From Epiperipatus broadwayi (taxonomy: Eukaryota > Onychophora > Udeonychophora > Euonychophora > Peripatidae), in NCBI GenBank assembly GCA_028023455.1, contig JAQFVV010006476.1, positions 806,001 to 870,000 of the forward strand: a stretch of 64,000 nt of DNA, written 5' to 3'. The translations under genes and the position numbers were made by a program. Shown piece after piece: positions 45,165-57,004 of this stretch. The notes below the pieces were generated by a model. It did not search any database. It worked only from the letters and a program-made list of their open reading frames with translations, and was not told the DNA's origin. The number at the start of each line of letters is the position of its first letter. The first letter of the stretch is position 1.

Positions 45165-46830
45165 AGAAAAACATAAAATTAAACGTTGAAGAGTTTATTG
45201 CAGTTTGTTTTAGAAAAGGGTAAGAATCAAATAGTTTTCTAGCGTTAGTTTTGAAATAAAAAAGCTACAATTAATTAATCAGAAGGGGGGAGGGGGAGTC
45301 TTGGTTTGAGAAATTAAACTAAGGGTTATAAAAGGAAGTAAAGAGTTTTTATTAGTATTCGTAAAAATATAATTTAAAAAGTTAAAACATACAAATCTCT
45401 TTTCATTCAAGTTTAATTAAAGAAAAAATAATGTTAAAACTAAATAGTAAATTGTATTAAAAATATATGTGCGTATATATGTGCGATTTGTAAATAAATA
45501 AAATGTATGCGAAATAAAAGATTATCATTAAAAAAACATAGCAATGGCTATTAGATATTAATTAATATAAAACAATATGTTTTTGCATGGCTATTACTAA
45601 TTAAGAAATCTTCCAAAACACATTTATCAAATGATTATCACTGGAATTTTGACAACAGATCTTTGAAGGAGATATTACAATGACAACACATCGCAGGTAT
45701 AAATAGACTTTTTTTATCGGACAATAGTTCAGTTCACAAATTAGTTGAGTGAGTGCAGTTCACAAAGTAATTGAGTAGTGCTGTTCAGAAATTAATTGAG
45801 TCAGTTAAGAAACAAAATGCAGTGTTGAGAAGATTTTGGGAATTCGTGCCTCTCCACAGCCTAAACAGTCCGATGAAAACAGCAAGATCTGCCCGTGAAA
45901 TAATGTCAATGTAACAACTTAGAAAATCTCTGTCAGTATTTAATTGTCTCCAATAGTAATAATCGTGAAAATCAGGAAACTCATCAAGGAAAAGTCCCAG
46001 CCGGCTGGTAAGCATTCATAATGGAAATATCCTCACCAAAAGCAGCAACCAAAGAGAACAAAATTCTACATCTACATTCAAAAGCCTAGGTAAAAACATT
46101 TGCTTATTTCGTTTATACTGTAATAGCCATTGCATTGCATTAATTCATATGAATCTTTCAAGAGTCTAATTATATGAACTTTATATCATACATAAATGAA
46201 CTATTAATATGTGTGATTAAATTCCAAATGCTATGTAATACTTTATTATTATTATGTGTGTACATGAGTTAATATGTGCGTGATCATTATATCAATATTT
46301 ATTAGTTAAATTAGAGTGTTCTGTTATTAAATCTATAGGAATATTTAAACCATTTAGAAATGTTAATTTAAAATATGCGTGTGTTTTATTAGAATTATAA
46401 AATGTTTAAATTTAGTGAATAAATGTTAGTTAATAAATTATCTTTAAAATTAAACTTTATTTGTCGGTCAATTCTTTTTATCAATTCCTTTTATCAAATT
46501 CTTTTATCAACTTCTTTTAAAATTCTTTTATCAAGTCTTTTAACCACTAATTAAGTATAATCTATTAGTGATTACAAACAACTGAGCTAGTCGTGGATTT
46601 AGGCGTTGAATTAGTGGCCACTGTTCAAAGTGCGTTGTCTATTCTTTTAGAATAAGCAGCTAGCATCCGTGGTTATACACAAACAAAAAAGTGCTTTGGA
46701 TGTGATGTTGAACTCAACAGCCGAGAAGAAGCGTTAGTTATACACTTTATAGCTATCGTTTGGGCATACATACCCTCCGAGTATGTTCTTCTCTGCCTAA
46801 GAGACCGGTGTTTCGAATGCACACATTCGA
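45165..46830 (+). repeat. Promoter-like (LTR-like) unit, copy 2
   Basis: The second copy of the unit above, diverged. TATAAATAG lies at about 45698, AAAGCAGCAACCA at about 46039, a possible splice donor CTAG|GTAAAA at about 46089, and AACAAAAAAGTGCTTTGG at about 46683. Divergence between copies is substantial, so the duplication is not recent. Confidence 0.45.
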
Positions 46831-46839
46831 ATTTGGTTC

Positions 46840-47500
46840 AATATATATATATAATACTTAGTATAAATACATAATAATATATATGTATATATTATAAGTG
46901 AACTTCACATAACCTTTTACTCATCCAAAATTTTGCTTGGTCGAGTCAGATAAAACTAAACTTTTGATTGGTCAATTACAGAATCAGCCGTAAATATATA
47001 TTCATCTTTTAATATTATTTTTGTTTTAGTTTTGTTTGTAAAAAGCAAATTAATAATTTGTCAGAATATGAAAGTGAATGAAAGTTTTTTCAAAATAAAT
47101 TTCTATTTATAATTATAAAAATATTTTATAGTGGAGAACCTAAAAAGAACATTTGTAACCTATTAGAAAATGTTGCATATGTCATTGATTTTCTTTCTCA
47201 ATTTACGTTCATGTAAAAGTAAATAATTTTTAATAAAATCTTACCTATTTTTTTAAAATAATTTTACTTTTAGCATATTTTAGCAAAATAATTTATAATA
47301 TGTAAAAAAAGTACTAAAAATACTCTAAAACATTCATTTTTATTTTCAAAATCAAAGCAAAGAAGTTGGAGCTGTGAACATTGTTGACAAGTGCTCTCTT
47401 TTGTTCAATATGAACAACAGCCAATCAGCACCTAGGAAAGACTGCCTTCTCTCACTGTTAAAACTTTAAATTTAAATATTATTGATTTTTTACTGTAAAA
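46840..47500. other. AT-rich stretch, nothing recognised
   Basis: A CCAAT-containing, less AT-rich patch lies at 47370-47460. No exon could be supported. Confidence 0.3.
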
Positions 47501-47514
47501 TAATTCTAGAGAGG

Positions 47515-47720
47515 GCAGCATCATATGGTGCTTTTGCTGGGTTTGGGGAAAGATAAGGAGGATTTAGATATAAAGGCCATAGAGTTGACAAAAATCATGT
47601 TGTGGAAATGGGATGGAGCAGAATATGGGAAAACTTAGACTGGGGAATGGAAAATAAAGTGGCTAACAGGTTTCTCTGGACATAATTGCTGAGAGATTCT
47701 TGACTTCATTTAAGGAGAAG
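47515..47720 (+). pseudogene. LINE C-terminal fragment
   Basis: The frame reads GKDKEDLDIKAIELTKIMLW and ends at the same stop as the minus-strand LINE at 57.1 kb (GLRKDKGDLDIKAIELTK), followed by a shared 3' untranslated tail. It is a 5'-truncated dead copy of that family. Confidence 0.65.
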
Positions 47721-48912
47721 CTACAGTACATCACATCAGCTTTAAATTGAGTGTAAATTCGCTATGATAATGTAAAATTGCTGCTTTTAGAGCAACTTGA
47801 AGCCATGATTGGCTATAGCCAGGGAACTCTGTTAAAAGGTTAATACATAATTTTACTTTAAATCAATATCATATGTATAGTGTATATAAGTCATTAGATA
47901 TTTCTACAGCAAGTTAACATATATACTCTTAACATATATTTTATTTAGTATGTGTACATAATTACATATGTTTAGTAAATCAGTAACTAAGTTTTATGTT
48001 TAAAATTGTTTGATAGTTTTTATTTTAAAACAATTGTTTTAATTAAAAAGAAAGCTAAAGAAGAAAATTCAAGAGCATTGTTTTAAATTAAAATAATTAA
48101 TAATTGTAAAAAAAAAGAGTTTTCTTTTTCTTTAGCTTTTTTTCATGATCATTTTAAATAATAGAAGTTTTTTACTTTTTTTTTGAAACAGTTGTGAAAA
48201 AGTAATTTTAAATAGAAAATTTAGTTTCTAATTTATAATACATATATAATTATGTATACTTACTTAATATGATATATACATTAAGAGTTTAAAATGGTTA
48301 AAAATGTTAGCAAATTAAAAGAAAAAACATTTACACCGCCCTATTAAAAGCTTTATTTAAAACAAATCAAAGTTCTAAGTATATTTTTTTATTGTGATGT
48401 GTGAAATTATTGAATATTTTAAGTTGGAAAATCAGTTTGTTAACTTTGGATCTTTTTCAAGTTAGAATAAAAATTTTTAATCGAAGTTTAACATAATTCA
48501 ATTTAATAGAATTGATTGAAAATTAATATATAACTAGGTTATAACAGCTTAATCCATTTGGAGCAATTATCTTTTCAGTCTATCAACTAATTTATTAGAT
48601 ATGGAATAGGAGGTAAATTTAATAATTTCATGTAACACAATTAACAAGTATTCTTAGAACTTTTATTTGTTTTAAATAATGCTTGTGAGAGGCAGTGTAA
48701 ATGTTTTTTTTTAATTTAATAACATTTTAAAATCATTTTAAACTCTTAATGCATAATATCATATTAATATGTGTACATAATTTTAAATGTATATAAATCA
48801 GTAACTTTTTTATTTAAAATTGTTTGATAGTTTTTATTTTTATTTTAGAACAATTGTTTTTTTTTTTTTAAAAAAATTAAAGTAGGAAACTCACACTAAT
48901 TAAAAGATCCTC
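47721..48912. other. AT-rich stretch, nothing recognised
   Basis: No gene recognised. Several ATTTAAAAC-type strings recur, but I could not define a unit. Confidence 0.35.
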
Positions 48913-48927
48913 AAAAGCTAAAGAAAA

Positions 48928-49028
48928 ACAGGCAAAACTCTCTATACATATTGCCACTCATTGCAAGCCAGTTAATAACAGTTAAGAGCAAGCATAAGAA
49001 ATAGTGATCATGTGATGTTTATTGACTT
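48928..49028. mobile_element. Minimal family B foldback, about 100 bp, with TSD
   Basis: AAAAGCTAAAGAAAA lies at 48913-48927 and 49029-49043. The insert has only the GGCAAAACTCTC end of B switching to the AACAGTTAAGAGCAAGC end. No ribozyme. It shows that even very short B templates were inserted. Confidence 0.8.
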
Positions 49029-49043
49029 AAAAGCTAAAGAAAA

Positions 49044-50900
49044 CAGAAAACTGGCTATAATTATTTAAAACAATGATCACAAATTATTGTTTTAAAATAA
49101 AAATAAAAACTATCAAATAATTTTAAATAAAAAAACTTAATTACTGACTTTTTATACATCCACATAATAAATATATTAAATATTTCCTAATGCTGTACTA
49201 GCAATTAAAATTATAATAAAAATTCATATAACACTGCAATACTAACCAAAACAATAAAATTTTATTAAAATTCTTACAAAACCATGGTTTCATGTATTAA
49301 CAAATATACCTCAATTCTTAATTTTATAACAAGGGATTGACTTGATTAATTTCTGGAACCCCCATGCTTTTATTTCAATTTCAATTTAAAAATTCCAATT
49401 GTTGTTGAAGAAACAATTATTTTCTTATTCTTAATGCACAGTCAATAAAACATTTAATATAAAATTTTTGTTACCCCTATTATTAATATTTTCACACGCT
49501 CTGTTTCATATTTAATAAGCTAGTTGCCATAGTGAAAATATAAATGTTCCAAATTAATTAAGCAGGTATAAATATATATAGTTATAGATTAATTTTTAAG
49601 CAATTTTATTGAATTAAATACATTAAACTCAATTTTAAAATTTCATTCTGACTTGAAAAAGATCAAAAGTTAACAAACAAACTGATGTTCCAAAATCAAT
49701 AAAAGCATTTAAAAACAGGAAGGCAATTTTACATTCATTGATAATATTGGTAGCTCATCAAAGTTTATAATGTAAATGAAAACATTAAGTGCAAGGATAA
49801 CTTATTTTAATGATAGAAGGACAAATAATTATCAACTATCTTTGACATGATGAAATATTATTATTTGGTCATAGCAAGCAGGGAATATGATATAAATAAA
49901 AATGTAATTTTTAGGCTGGCTTACTACTTATCTTTATTGGATACTGTTTTATTGTTTTTTTTAAATAAGCAGCAACAAAAAACAGCCAGGCTGATTGCAT
50001 AGATGAGGCATCTGCAACTGCCAAACTGAAATAAACTACTAAAATTATGCATTATATATAAAAATGTATTTTTTAATAAATATATTACATTCATTGCTTT
50101 GTTCATTTGAGATCTTCAATAGTTTTAAAATGTACATTTTTAAAGACTTACCTCGAGACTAAAATTGATGACAAGACCCTGAAATGAGCACATGGATTCA
50201 TTTAAAGTATTTTTTTAATACAGTGGGGAAGAAATGATGTAAATGTTTGAAGCAAAACATTGCTATTTATCAAAGAAAAGTTGAAAACCAGATTTCAGTT
50301 ATTTATAAAAAGTAAAAAAAAGCCTAACAATGGCATAGATTTTTCAATATAATCTCCACACATTTTGATGCGTTTATTCACCATTTTTATCAACTATCTC
50401 AATCATTCATTTCTGAATTGCCTTGAAAGAATTTTTGTACTTAGTTGTATTAGTGTGATGTAACATTTCTATTATGACTAGGTAACATTTTTTATGAATG
50501 CATAATTAAAGGAATTTCCTACTACCCAAACTACCCCCCCCAAAAAAAAAAAAATAGTAAAAATGTGGCACTGAACATATGTGTATTTTTATAAAAATCC
50601 TACTCATACTGTTATGAGTTTCTCTTTAGAAAGAATACAGAGTTAAATAAAACGTTAAGGTTATGAAATTAAACTGAGAGAGTGAAAACCTCTCAAGCAC
50701 TTAGCCAATCAGATCGCAAATACTTGAGACGGAGAATTCAACACTTTGAAGAATAGAAAACAAGTCAATATGATTTCAAATTTTGCTAATGCAATTAGAG
50801 TCAACTTACAATGTATTTTTCATTGGATTGTGGTGTGTTTTGCATTACACCTTTCAAAATCATGTCCATCAATTTTTATTTTTACAAAAGTTTTGTTTCC
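49044..50900. other. AT-rich stretch, nothing recognised
   Basis: The ORFs at 49924-50106 (minus) and 50746-50952 (plus) lack domains. The second runs into a family B repeat. Confidence 0.35.
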
Positions 50901-51003
50901 AATGTTCAAAACTCTCCATATAGTAGTTGCTATTCAGTGCAAGCCAGAGTAATCAATGAATGCCAGAAGACTTGTTCCTAAAATCCCTATCTAGTGCCTA
51001 CTC

Positions 51004-51055
51004 ATCCAATGTCCCCAGACTAGTTTCTGCCTTGTGGTCGTCATCAGTGAGAGCT
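51004..51055 (-). ncRNA. Hammerhead, family B, core present, stems damaged
   Basis: CTGATGA, GAAA, ACTAGT and the cleavage C are present, but stem II is mismatched and the 5' strand of stem I is replaced at the template-switch junction. Confidence 0.55.
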
Positions 51056-51105
51056 ACTACTATATGGAGAATTTTTTCTGTTTTAATAACAGTTATGAAC
51101 AAGCA

Positions 51106-51823
51106 CATTCATTCTGCCTTATCAGGCAACTGAGAAGTAAGATCATGGTGTTTCTTGATCTTAAACTCAAGAGCTAAAATAATATTCAATGGGTTTTCTC
51201 AAAATATGAAAATAAAGATTGATTATGATGAGTTAGAAGAAGTTAACAGCTACAAATACCTTGGTCAGATTATTAATGGAAACATAATGGATAAAGTTAA
51301 TCATAGAATTAAACTTGTTTGGAGTGCTTTTGGTAGAAATAAGTTGATACTAAAAGAAAATATGCCTATGTGTTTGAAAATGAAGGTTTTTAATAAATGT
51401 GTTTTACCAGTTCTTATTTATGGATCTGAGACTTGGACACTTAATAGAAGAGCAATTTTAGAGACTTCAGACCGCTCAAAGAAGTATGGACAGATGCATG
51501 TTGGGAGTAACAAGAGATAGAAAACACAATATATGGGTAAGAGAATAAACAGGTGCTACTGACCTCATTGAAAAAATTAAAAGACTGAAGTGGAATTGGA
51601 CTGGACATATTGCTAGAAGAGATGATAGCAGATGGACAATTGAAATTTTAAACTAGATTCCAAGTGATTTTAAAAGACCCAGAAAGAGACCACATGTGAG
51701 ATGGATGGATAAAATAAGAAAGTATGCAGGGGTGATGTCGAGAAAAAAAGCTAAAAATCGGAGATGGATTGAACTCGGAGAGATCTTCATTCTGCAGTGG
51801 ATTGATAATGGTCGATGATGATG
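51106..51823 (+). mobile_element. 5'-truncated RTE-like LINE with (GAT)n tail
   Basis: The frame 51155-51520 encodes the post-catalytic part of a non-LTR reverse transcriptase: NSYKYLGQIINGN, LKMKVFNKCVLPVLIYGSET, then after a shift the RRDDSRWTIEILN and RKRPHVRWMDKIRKYA blocks and LQWIDNGR before the stop. It ends in a GATGATGATGAT tail. The flanking ATGAACAAGCA and ATGAGCAAGCA (51095-51105 and 51824-51834) look like a target duplication inside a family B element. Same family as the 19-20.7 kb remnant. At least one frameshift, so inactive. Confidence 0.75.
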
Positions 51824-52154
51824 ATGAGCAAGCATAAGTCATGGTGATCATGCTATGTTTCCAGTGTTCTAGTTTATTTGTTATTTTTAATGTTTTGGTT
51901 AAGATTAATAAATAATCAATACTTTTTCTTAAACTTATTTTATTATAGCTCTATTATTTACAGATATTAATGATCACATTGTTTTTCTGTTATTAGTCAT
52001 GTCTATTGTAATAATTTCTTGTTATTAAAAATACTTTTTATAATGTTTACTATTGTTTATTATAAGTATAATAGAGATGAGTTGTTTCAATTAAAATATT
52101 GTTTATCAAAATGCCCTCTCCAAAATTAATGTGCTTTCATTTATTTATTTTTAG

Positions 52155-52209
52155 ATATCAAAATTTCCATTCGAATCAAGGCATCAGTTAAATCCATTTG
52201 TCAAACCAG
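52155..52209 (+). CDS. Candidate exon 2 of the small secreted protein
   Basis: Preceded by a good acceptor (TTTATTTATTTTTAG ending at 52154) and followed by a donor (CCAG|GTATTT at 52210). The 55 nt exon is open in phase 0 (ISKFPFESRHQLNPFVKP) and leaves one base, G, which joins the next exon in frame. Phase 1 relative entry would hit a stop, so it agrees with exon 1 ending in phase 0. Small exon size and a long preceding intron are unusual but occur in micro-exon genes of flatworms. Confidence 0.45.
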
Positions 52210-52622
52210 GTATTTTATTATCATTAACACAATCGCATGCCCACACACACGTAATATGAAATGGAACACTAGTCTTCATTATATAATACACAAACTGTTG
52301 AAATTAAACTATTAAAACAGCATCAAATTATAGATAATAATAAAGCTTGCAAAATCATGTTTTTATTAAATTTTGTGCATATGTAGTGTACCCACTGAAA
52401 TAACGACTGCTTTTTGTCAATTGCTTGTACCGCCAATTCCGATTAAATACATGGGTTACATAGTGAAATAATTTAATTATTCACCACAAATATTTTAAGG
52501 CGCTAGTGTATCTGAATCAATGTTTCCGTGTATTTAATACCTTATCACGTGATAGAACAACGTTAATAAGAGAAAATTGTTACTAAAACATTTGAAATAA
52601 TTTAAACAACTATGTATTGCAG

Positions 52623-52753
52623 TGAATCCAGGAGTGATAAGAATGTTTTCAGGTGGGTTGCAAGATACTGCATTGGCAGGGAGAGTCTCAAATGTGATCC
52701 AGGACGATACAAACACACGGTCACATTTTTTGTTATATTCACGATCCAAATAG
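52623..52753 (+). CDS. Candidate terminal exon of the small secreted protein
   Basis: Acceptor ATTGCAG ends at 52622. The G left by exon 2 plus TG gives a valine codon. The frame then runs 42 codons (starts NPGVIRMFSGG, ends FLLYSRSK) to TAG at 52751-52753. Joined, the three exons give about 85 residues, about 65 after signal cleavage, with no cysteine in the mature part, so not a disulfide-rich peptide. A second frame is also open across this exon (entering as phase 2) and contains two cysteines; the phase logic favours the first. An AATAAA at about 53019 could be the polyadenylation signal. Confidence 0.4.
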
Positions 52754-53016
52754 GCTAAACCTTTAAAACTATTTATCATATATAACTAGCCAATATTTTT
52801 CTGCAACGTGGTTATTAATTTAGAAATGGCAGTGCAGGTAACTTTGAGAGAGAACGAGTTACCTATACTATGTTTATGTCGCACATATAAATCTATATAA
52901 TAGTATAATCACAACATTTAAAGTATGATGATTTTAGAATCATTGAAAGTCTCCTGATGCCCTTTTCTTAAAATTAATTAACTCCCATTATAATGTACTG
53001 ACTTGTTATGAATTAT

Positions 53017-53024
53017 TAATAAAA
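53017..53024 (+). terminator. Possible polyadenylation signal
   Basis: AATAAA about 265 bp after the candidate stop codon. The motif is common in such AT-rich DNA, so this is tentative. Confidence 0.25.
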
Positions 53025-53139
53025 TTATACATGTACGCACGTGTGTGTACAAAGTGATCAATACAGGCAATGTTGAGTCATTCTAGAAAATAACCATATG
53101 CAAAAAAGAGAATTAGACTAACTCCAAGTAACAATATGC

Positions 53140-53181
53140 TAATTTGCATTATAAATAAAGTCTAACAATATGCAAATTAGC
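53140..53181. repeat. Short hairpin with ATGCTAATTTGCAT arms
   Basis: ATATGCTAATTTGCAT is answered by ATATGCAAATTAGCA with a short AT-rich loop. Same arms as the hairpin at 15.34 kb. Confidence 0.5.
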
Positions 53182-53269
53182 AAAGTTAATAAATTAGTTA
53201 TGATAAACACCTTCATACTTCCTCATTCTTTTTAAATTCATATAAATAAAGATACAATAAAAGACAAAT

Positions 53270-53322
53270 GACCCCAAGATGCATTTCGTGCTGAACCAGC
53301 ACTTATCAGTTGACCCATGTCA
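53270..53322 (-). ncRNA. Hammerhead remnant, family G, G8 mutated
   Basis: GAAA and perfect stem II are present, but the core reads CTGATAA, changing the catalytic G8. Predicted inactive. Confidence 0.75.
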
Positions 53323-54427
53323 CTATCTCTTATATATATCTTTATTATATGAAAAGTATTTATTTAGAGTAAACTGTTACATTTTTATTTACCACTCTCA
53401 AACTTCCTCCACTCACAACTCTGACGCCATCCATTTTAGATAAATACACTAATGATTATTACTAATCATTTTCGAAACTAGAGATTATGTCTAGCACAGA
53501 TATAAATTTTAAACCTTAGTTAAAGATTAATATACCTGATTTTTTAATTTCACACACACGTTATTCACCTTTCCCTGTTCCGTATGTAATATCTTTATAA
53601 ATATATTAAACACCTCCATACTTCCCCATTCTTTTTAAATTCATATAAATAAAGCTATAATAAAAGACAAATGACCTCAAAAAGCAGCACTCATCAGTTG
53701 GCCCAGGTCTCTATCTCTCATATATATCTCTATTATATGCAAAGTATTTATCTAGAGTAAATTATTACATTTTCAATTACCATTGTCAAATTCCCTTCAC
53801 TCACAACTTTGATGCCATCCATTTCAGATAAATACACTAATGATTATTAATAATCATTTTCGAAACCAGATTATCTTTAGAACAGATATAAACTTTAAAC
53901 CTCAGTTAAAGATTAATATATCTGATTTTTTAATTTACACACATACGGAGTTATTCACCTTTCTCTGTCCCGTATGTAATATCTTTATAGATATAATTAA
54001 ATTCATATAAATAAAGCTATAATAAAAGACAAATGACCCCAAGAACCAGCACTCATCAGTTGGCCCAGGTCTCTATCTCTCATATATATCTCTATTATAT
54101 GCAAAGTATTTATCTAGAGTAAATTATTACATTTTCAATTACCATTGTCAAATTCCCTTCACTCACAACTTTGACGCCATCCATTTCAGATAAATACACT
54201 AATGATTATTAATAATCATTTTCGAAACCAGAGATTATCTTTAGAACAGATATAAACTTTAAACCTCAGTTAAAGATTAATATATCTGATTTTTTAATTT
54301 TACACACACACAGAGTTATTCACCTTTCTCTGTCCCGTATGTAATATCTTTATAGATATAATAAACACCTCCATACTCCCCCATTCCTTTTAAATTCATA
54401 TAAATAAAGATATAATAAAAGACAAAT

Positions 54428-54480
54428 GACCCCCAAGATGCATTTCGTGCTGAACCAGCACTCATCAGTTGGCCCAGGTC
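54428..54480 (-). ncRNA. Type I hammerhead ribozyme, family G, intact
   Basis: On the minus strand: GACC, bulge, CCAA, CTGATGA, perfect five-pair stem II GTGCT/AGCAC with a GGTTC loop, GAAA, palindromic stem III ATGCAT, cleavage C, then TTGG pairing with CCAA and GGTC pairing with GACC. The 5'-strand bulge (TGGG) opposite loop II is the position where natural type I hammerheads make their activating loop contact. Confidence 0.9.
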
Positions 54481-54966
54481 ACTATCTCTCATATATATCT
54501 CTATTATATGCAAAGTATTTATCTAGAGTAAATTGTTACATTTTCATTTATATCTTTATTTATATGAAATTTGAAAAGAATGGGGAAGTATGGAGGTGTT
54601 TATTATATCTATAAAGATAGGTGAATAACTTCATGTGTGTGTAAAATTAAAAAATCAGATATATTAATCTTTAACTGAGGTTTAAAGTTTATATCTGTGT
54701 TAGAGATAATCTCTAGTTTCGAAAATGATTAGTAATAATCATTGGTGCATTTATTGGAAATGGATGGTGTCAAAGTTGTGAGTGGAGGGAATTTAACAAT
54801 GGTAAATGAAAATGTAACAATTAATTAATTGGTTGCAAAACCTCTAATGAAAGAGAAAGAAAAAAGTAAAGTGAAAAACAGACCAGTGAAATTCAAGAAA
54901 CAGAGTGAAAACTGATCGTGCAGTTGCAGACAAGATATATCGGTAGAAAAGAGCTCTAGTTACATC

Positions 54967-55157
54967 TAATTAAACTGACTCGATGAAAGAGCTTACTTAG
55001 AAATTGCTAGTGAACATCCATCCGAGTTTATGGGAATTAGAATTATTAAAATAAAGACTTTAATTAAACTGACTCGATGAAAGAGCTTACTTAGAAATTG
55101 CTAGTGAACATCCATCCGAGTTTATGGGAATTAGAATTATTAAAATAAAGACTTTAA
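54967..55157 (+). repeat. 94 bp perfect tandem duplication
   Basis: TAAACTGACTCGATGAAAGA recurs at 54971 and 55065, with both copies apparently identical over their length. Either recent or an assembly duplication. Confidence 0.75.
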
Positions 55158-55309
55158 GAAATCATTGAGTTAGAGGTGAGCGCTAAATAGTTATTTATTT
55201 ATGTATCTATATTGTCTATCTATAGTCACTTGAATTGTTCTGTGAATTACATAATTAATTATATAAATATGATTTGCACTAACAATGCATACACACACAA
55301 AGCTGAATT

Positions 55310-55575
55310 TTCAAAATTCTTTATATATCAAAATAATACACAATAAAACAAATAATTATAAACGTGGTTGAGCGCTTTCAAGGGAAACAACGCTCATAAT
55401 CATAGCCATGTAACAAACAAGATGAGTTAAGTGTGATGCAAATTTATGCAAATGACTTTATGTATTCCATATCTTGGAAATATTGTAACACGTGTCTTTC
55501 CTGTTGATGGTATAATTGTCTCTAGCAATGAAGCAAACCTCCTTCACTTTTCTTCTAAGTCGTTGCATTTTAACT
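55310..55575 (-). repeat. Family D, single diverged arm
   Basis: TTGAGCGCTTTCAAGGGAAA.., AACAACGCTCATAATCAT, TTTATGCAAAT and ATCTTGGAAATATTG blocks occur in the same order as the left arm of the palindrome at 4.98-5.2 kb, with CCTCCTTCACTTTTCTT at the end. There is no second arm. Confidence 0.55.
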
Positions 55576-57000
55576 AACCAGATGCCAGTTGAACAACTAA
55601 TTTTTATATATATATAACCAGATGCCAGTTGCACAACTTAGTTAAATTGTTTAAGACAATTTGTGTGTATGTTTCAATTTTAATTTATATTAAATGTATA
55701 GTTGTTAGTATATAGTCTGGCTCCTACATGTTACTCTCAAAGATATTGCTTCAGTGGGCTTTTATACATTTTTTACAACTTGTAAGTCAATTCAGAAAGT
55801 AGTTGAAAGCATATTATTTTCGACTACTAAAAGCAGTTGAATAAGGACTGGATGAATATGTAATAGGACTTGATTAATGAAATTGAATAAAGGTGATGCT
55901 AGAAAATTTTTATTGGCTCTTAAAATTATTATTACTTATAAAAAAAAGTAAAAAAAAATTTAATCAGTTTGTTCTAATTAAGAATTTAACGTAAATATAG
56001 TTTTATTTTTATTAAATATTGTAGTTCGAAAAATCTTTAATGAAAGTAATCAATTCATAATTTCTTAATTAATTTAAATTTTCTGCCGTATCTAAGTAAA
56101 AATATTTTAATAATTGGCTGAGGAAATTCTTTAAATTCCTGAGAGGGACAAAAAAAGCATTATGTTTATATAAGAACAGCTAGAAATTATTTAATTTTAC
56201 TCTCTTCTATTTATTTGACTTCATTAGACTCTGTTCTAATGCTATTTCATTCTGCTTGATTCATTAGAGCTACTTAAATTATTCCGCGGATCTCTTGTGA
56301 CATGGCGGTATTATCTGTGCCCATCTCGAAAATGAACACAGTATTCCAGTGATCACATTAGAAATGATGTGCTGCTAAGGCACCCAATGATAAATTCCTC
56401 TTCAGCATGAATCTGTGTGCAGCATATGCTAATTTTTTCCTATCAACTGACCTCAAAATCAGCCAACTGCTGACATCGGTAGAGTCCATAATAGCGAAGT
56501 GCTTATCAATCATAGAATAAAAAGAAAATCCTGTCAATTTGTATCAATGTGCCAAGAGTATAACTCATTGAGATATAATCTGTACGAAAGTAAGAACTCT
56601 CCATCCGCATCACTATAAACTAATGGTAAAATCTTTAAATCAACTGTTTTTTTTTATATATATCAGTAAGTCAATGAGTGATTGATATATGATGTAAAGT
56701 TTTTTGTTAATATTTCAATTTATTTGATACATCATTTTATATTTGTTTTAGTAATTTTATTCTTTTACAGATATTATAATCATTAATCGTGTCAGTATAT
56801 CTATTTAAAGCCTTTACTTTATTTGACAGTATTGATTTTATTAAACTTAAAGAATCTCAGCTAGATTCCACCCCCCCACCCCCAATTTCTTCATTTTTAA
56901 AAAACTAACTAGGTACTCTGTAGTTCAGCGATTTTTTAATTTTGTTTCCCGTTGATGATTTCAGCCATTTTTGAATAGAAAATTTATGACTTTCTTCATG
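55576..57000. other. Mixed composition stretch, nothing recognised
   Basis: 56280-56640 is richer in GC and CpG than the surroundings, but no exon with splice sites could be supported on either strand. Confidence 0.35.
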
Positions 57001-57004
57001 CGAT

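Larger units (their letters stand above)
50908..51870. mobile_element. Family B foldback split by a LINE
   Basis: A minus-sense B stretch (50908-51050) with a hammerhead switches to plus-sense B (51053-51105), is interrupted by a LINE (51106-51823) and resumes as AGCAAGCATAAGTCATGG to about 51870. Confidence 0.75.
53208..54825 (-). repeat. Family G hammerhead satellite array
   Basis: Four antisense units, with AAGACAAATGACC at 53261, 53664, 54026 and 54419 (steps 403, 362 and 393 bp). At about 54540 the array turns back on itself: 54550-54825 is an inverted partial unit. Each direct unit carries hammerhead sequence. Only the last is intact; units two and three have deletions inside the ribozyme (about 53668-53715 and 54027-54072). 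A relative without ribozyme is at 42.2 kb. The unit is non-coding. Confidence 0.85.

Noticed and set aside
52623-52765. Alternative frame in the last exon with two cysteines, and a minus-strand ORF 52534-52779
   Set aside because: The alternative needs a phase 2 entry that does not fit exon 1 directly, and the minus ORF lacks splice or domain support. Kept as possibilities only.
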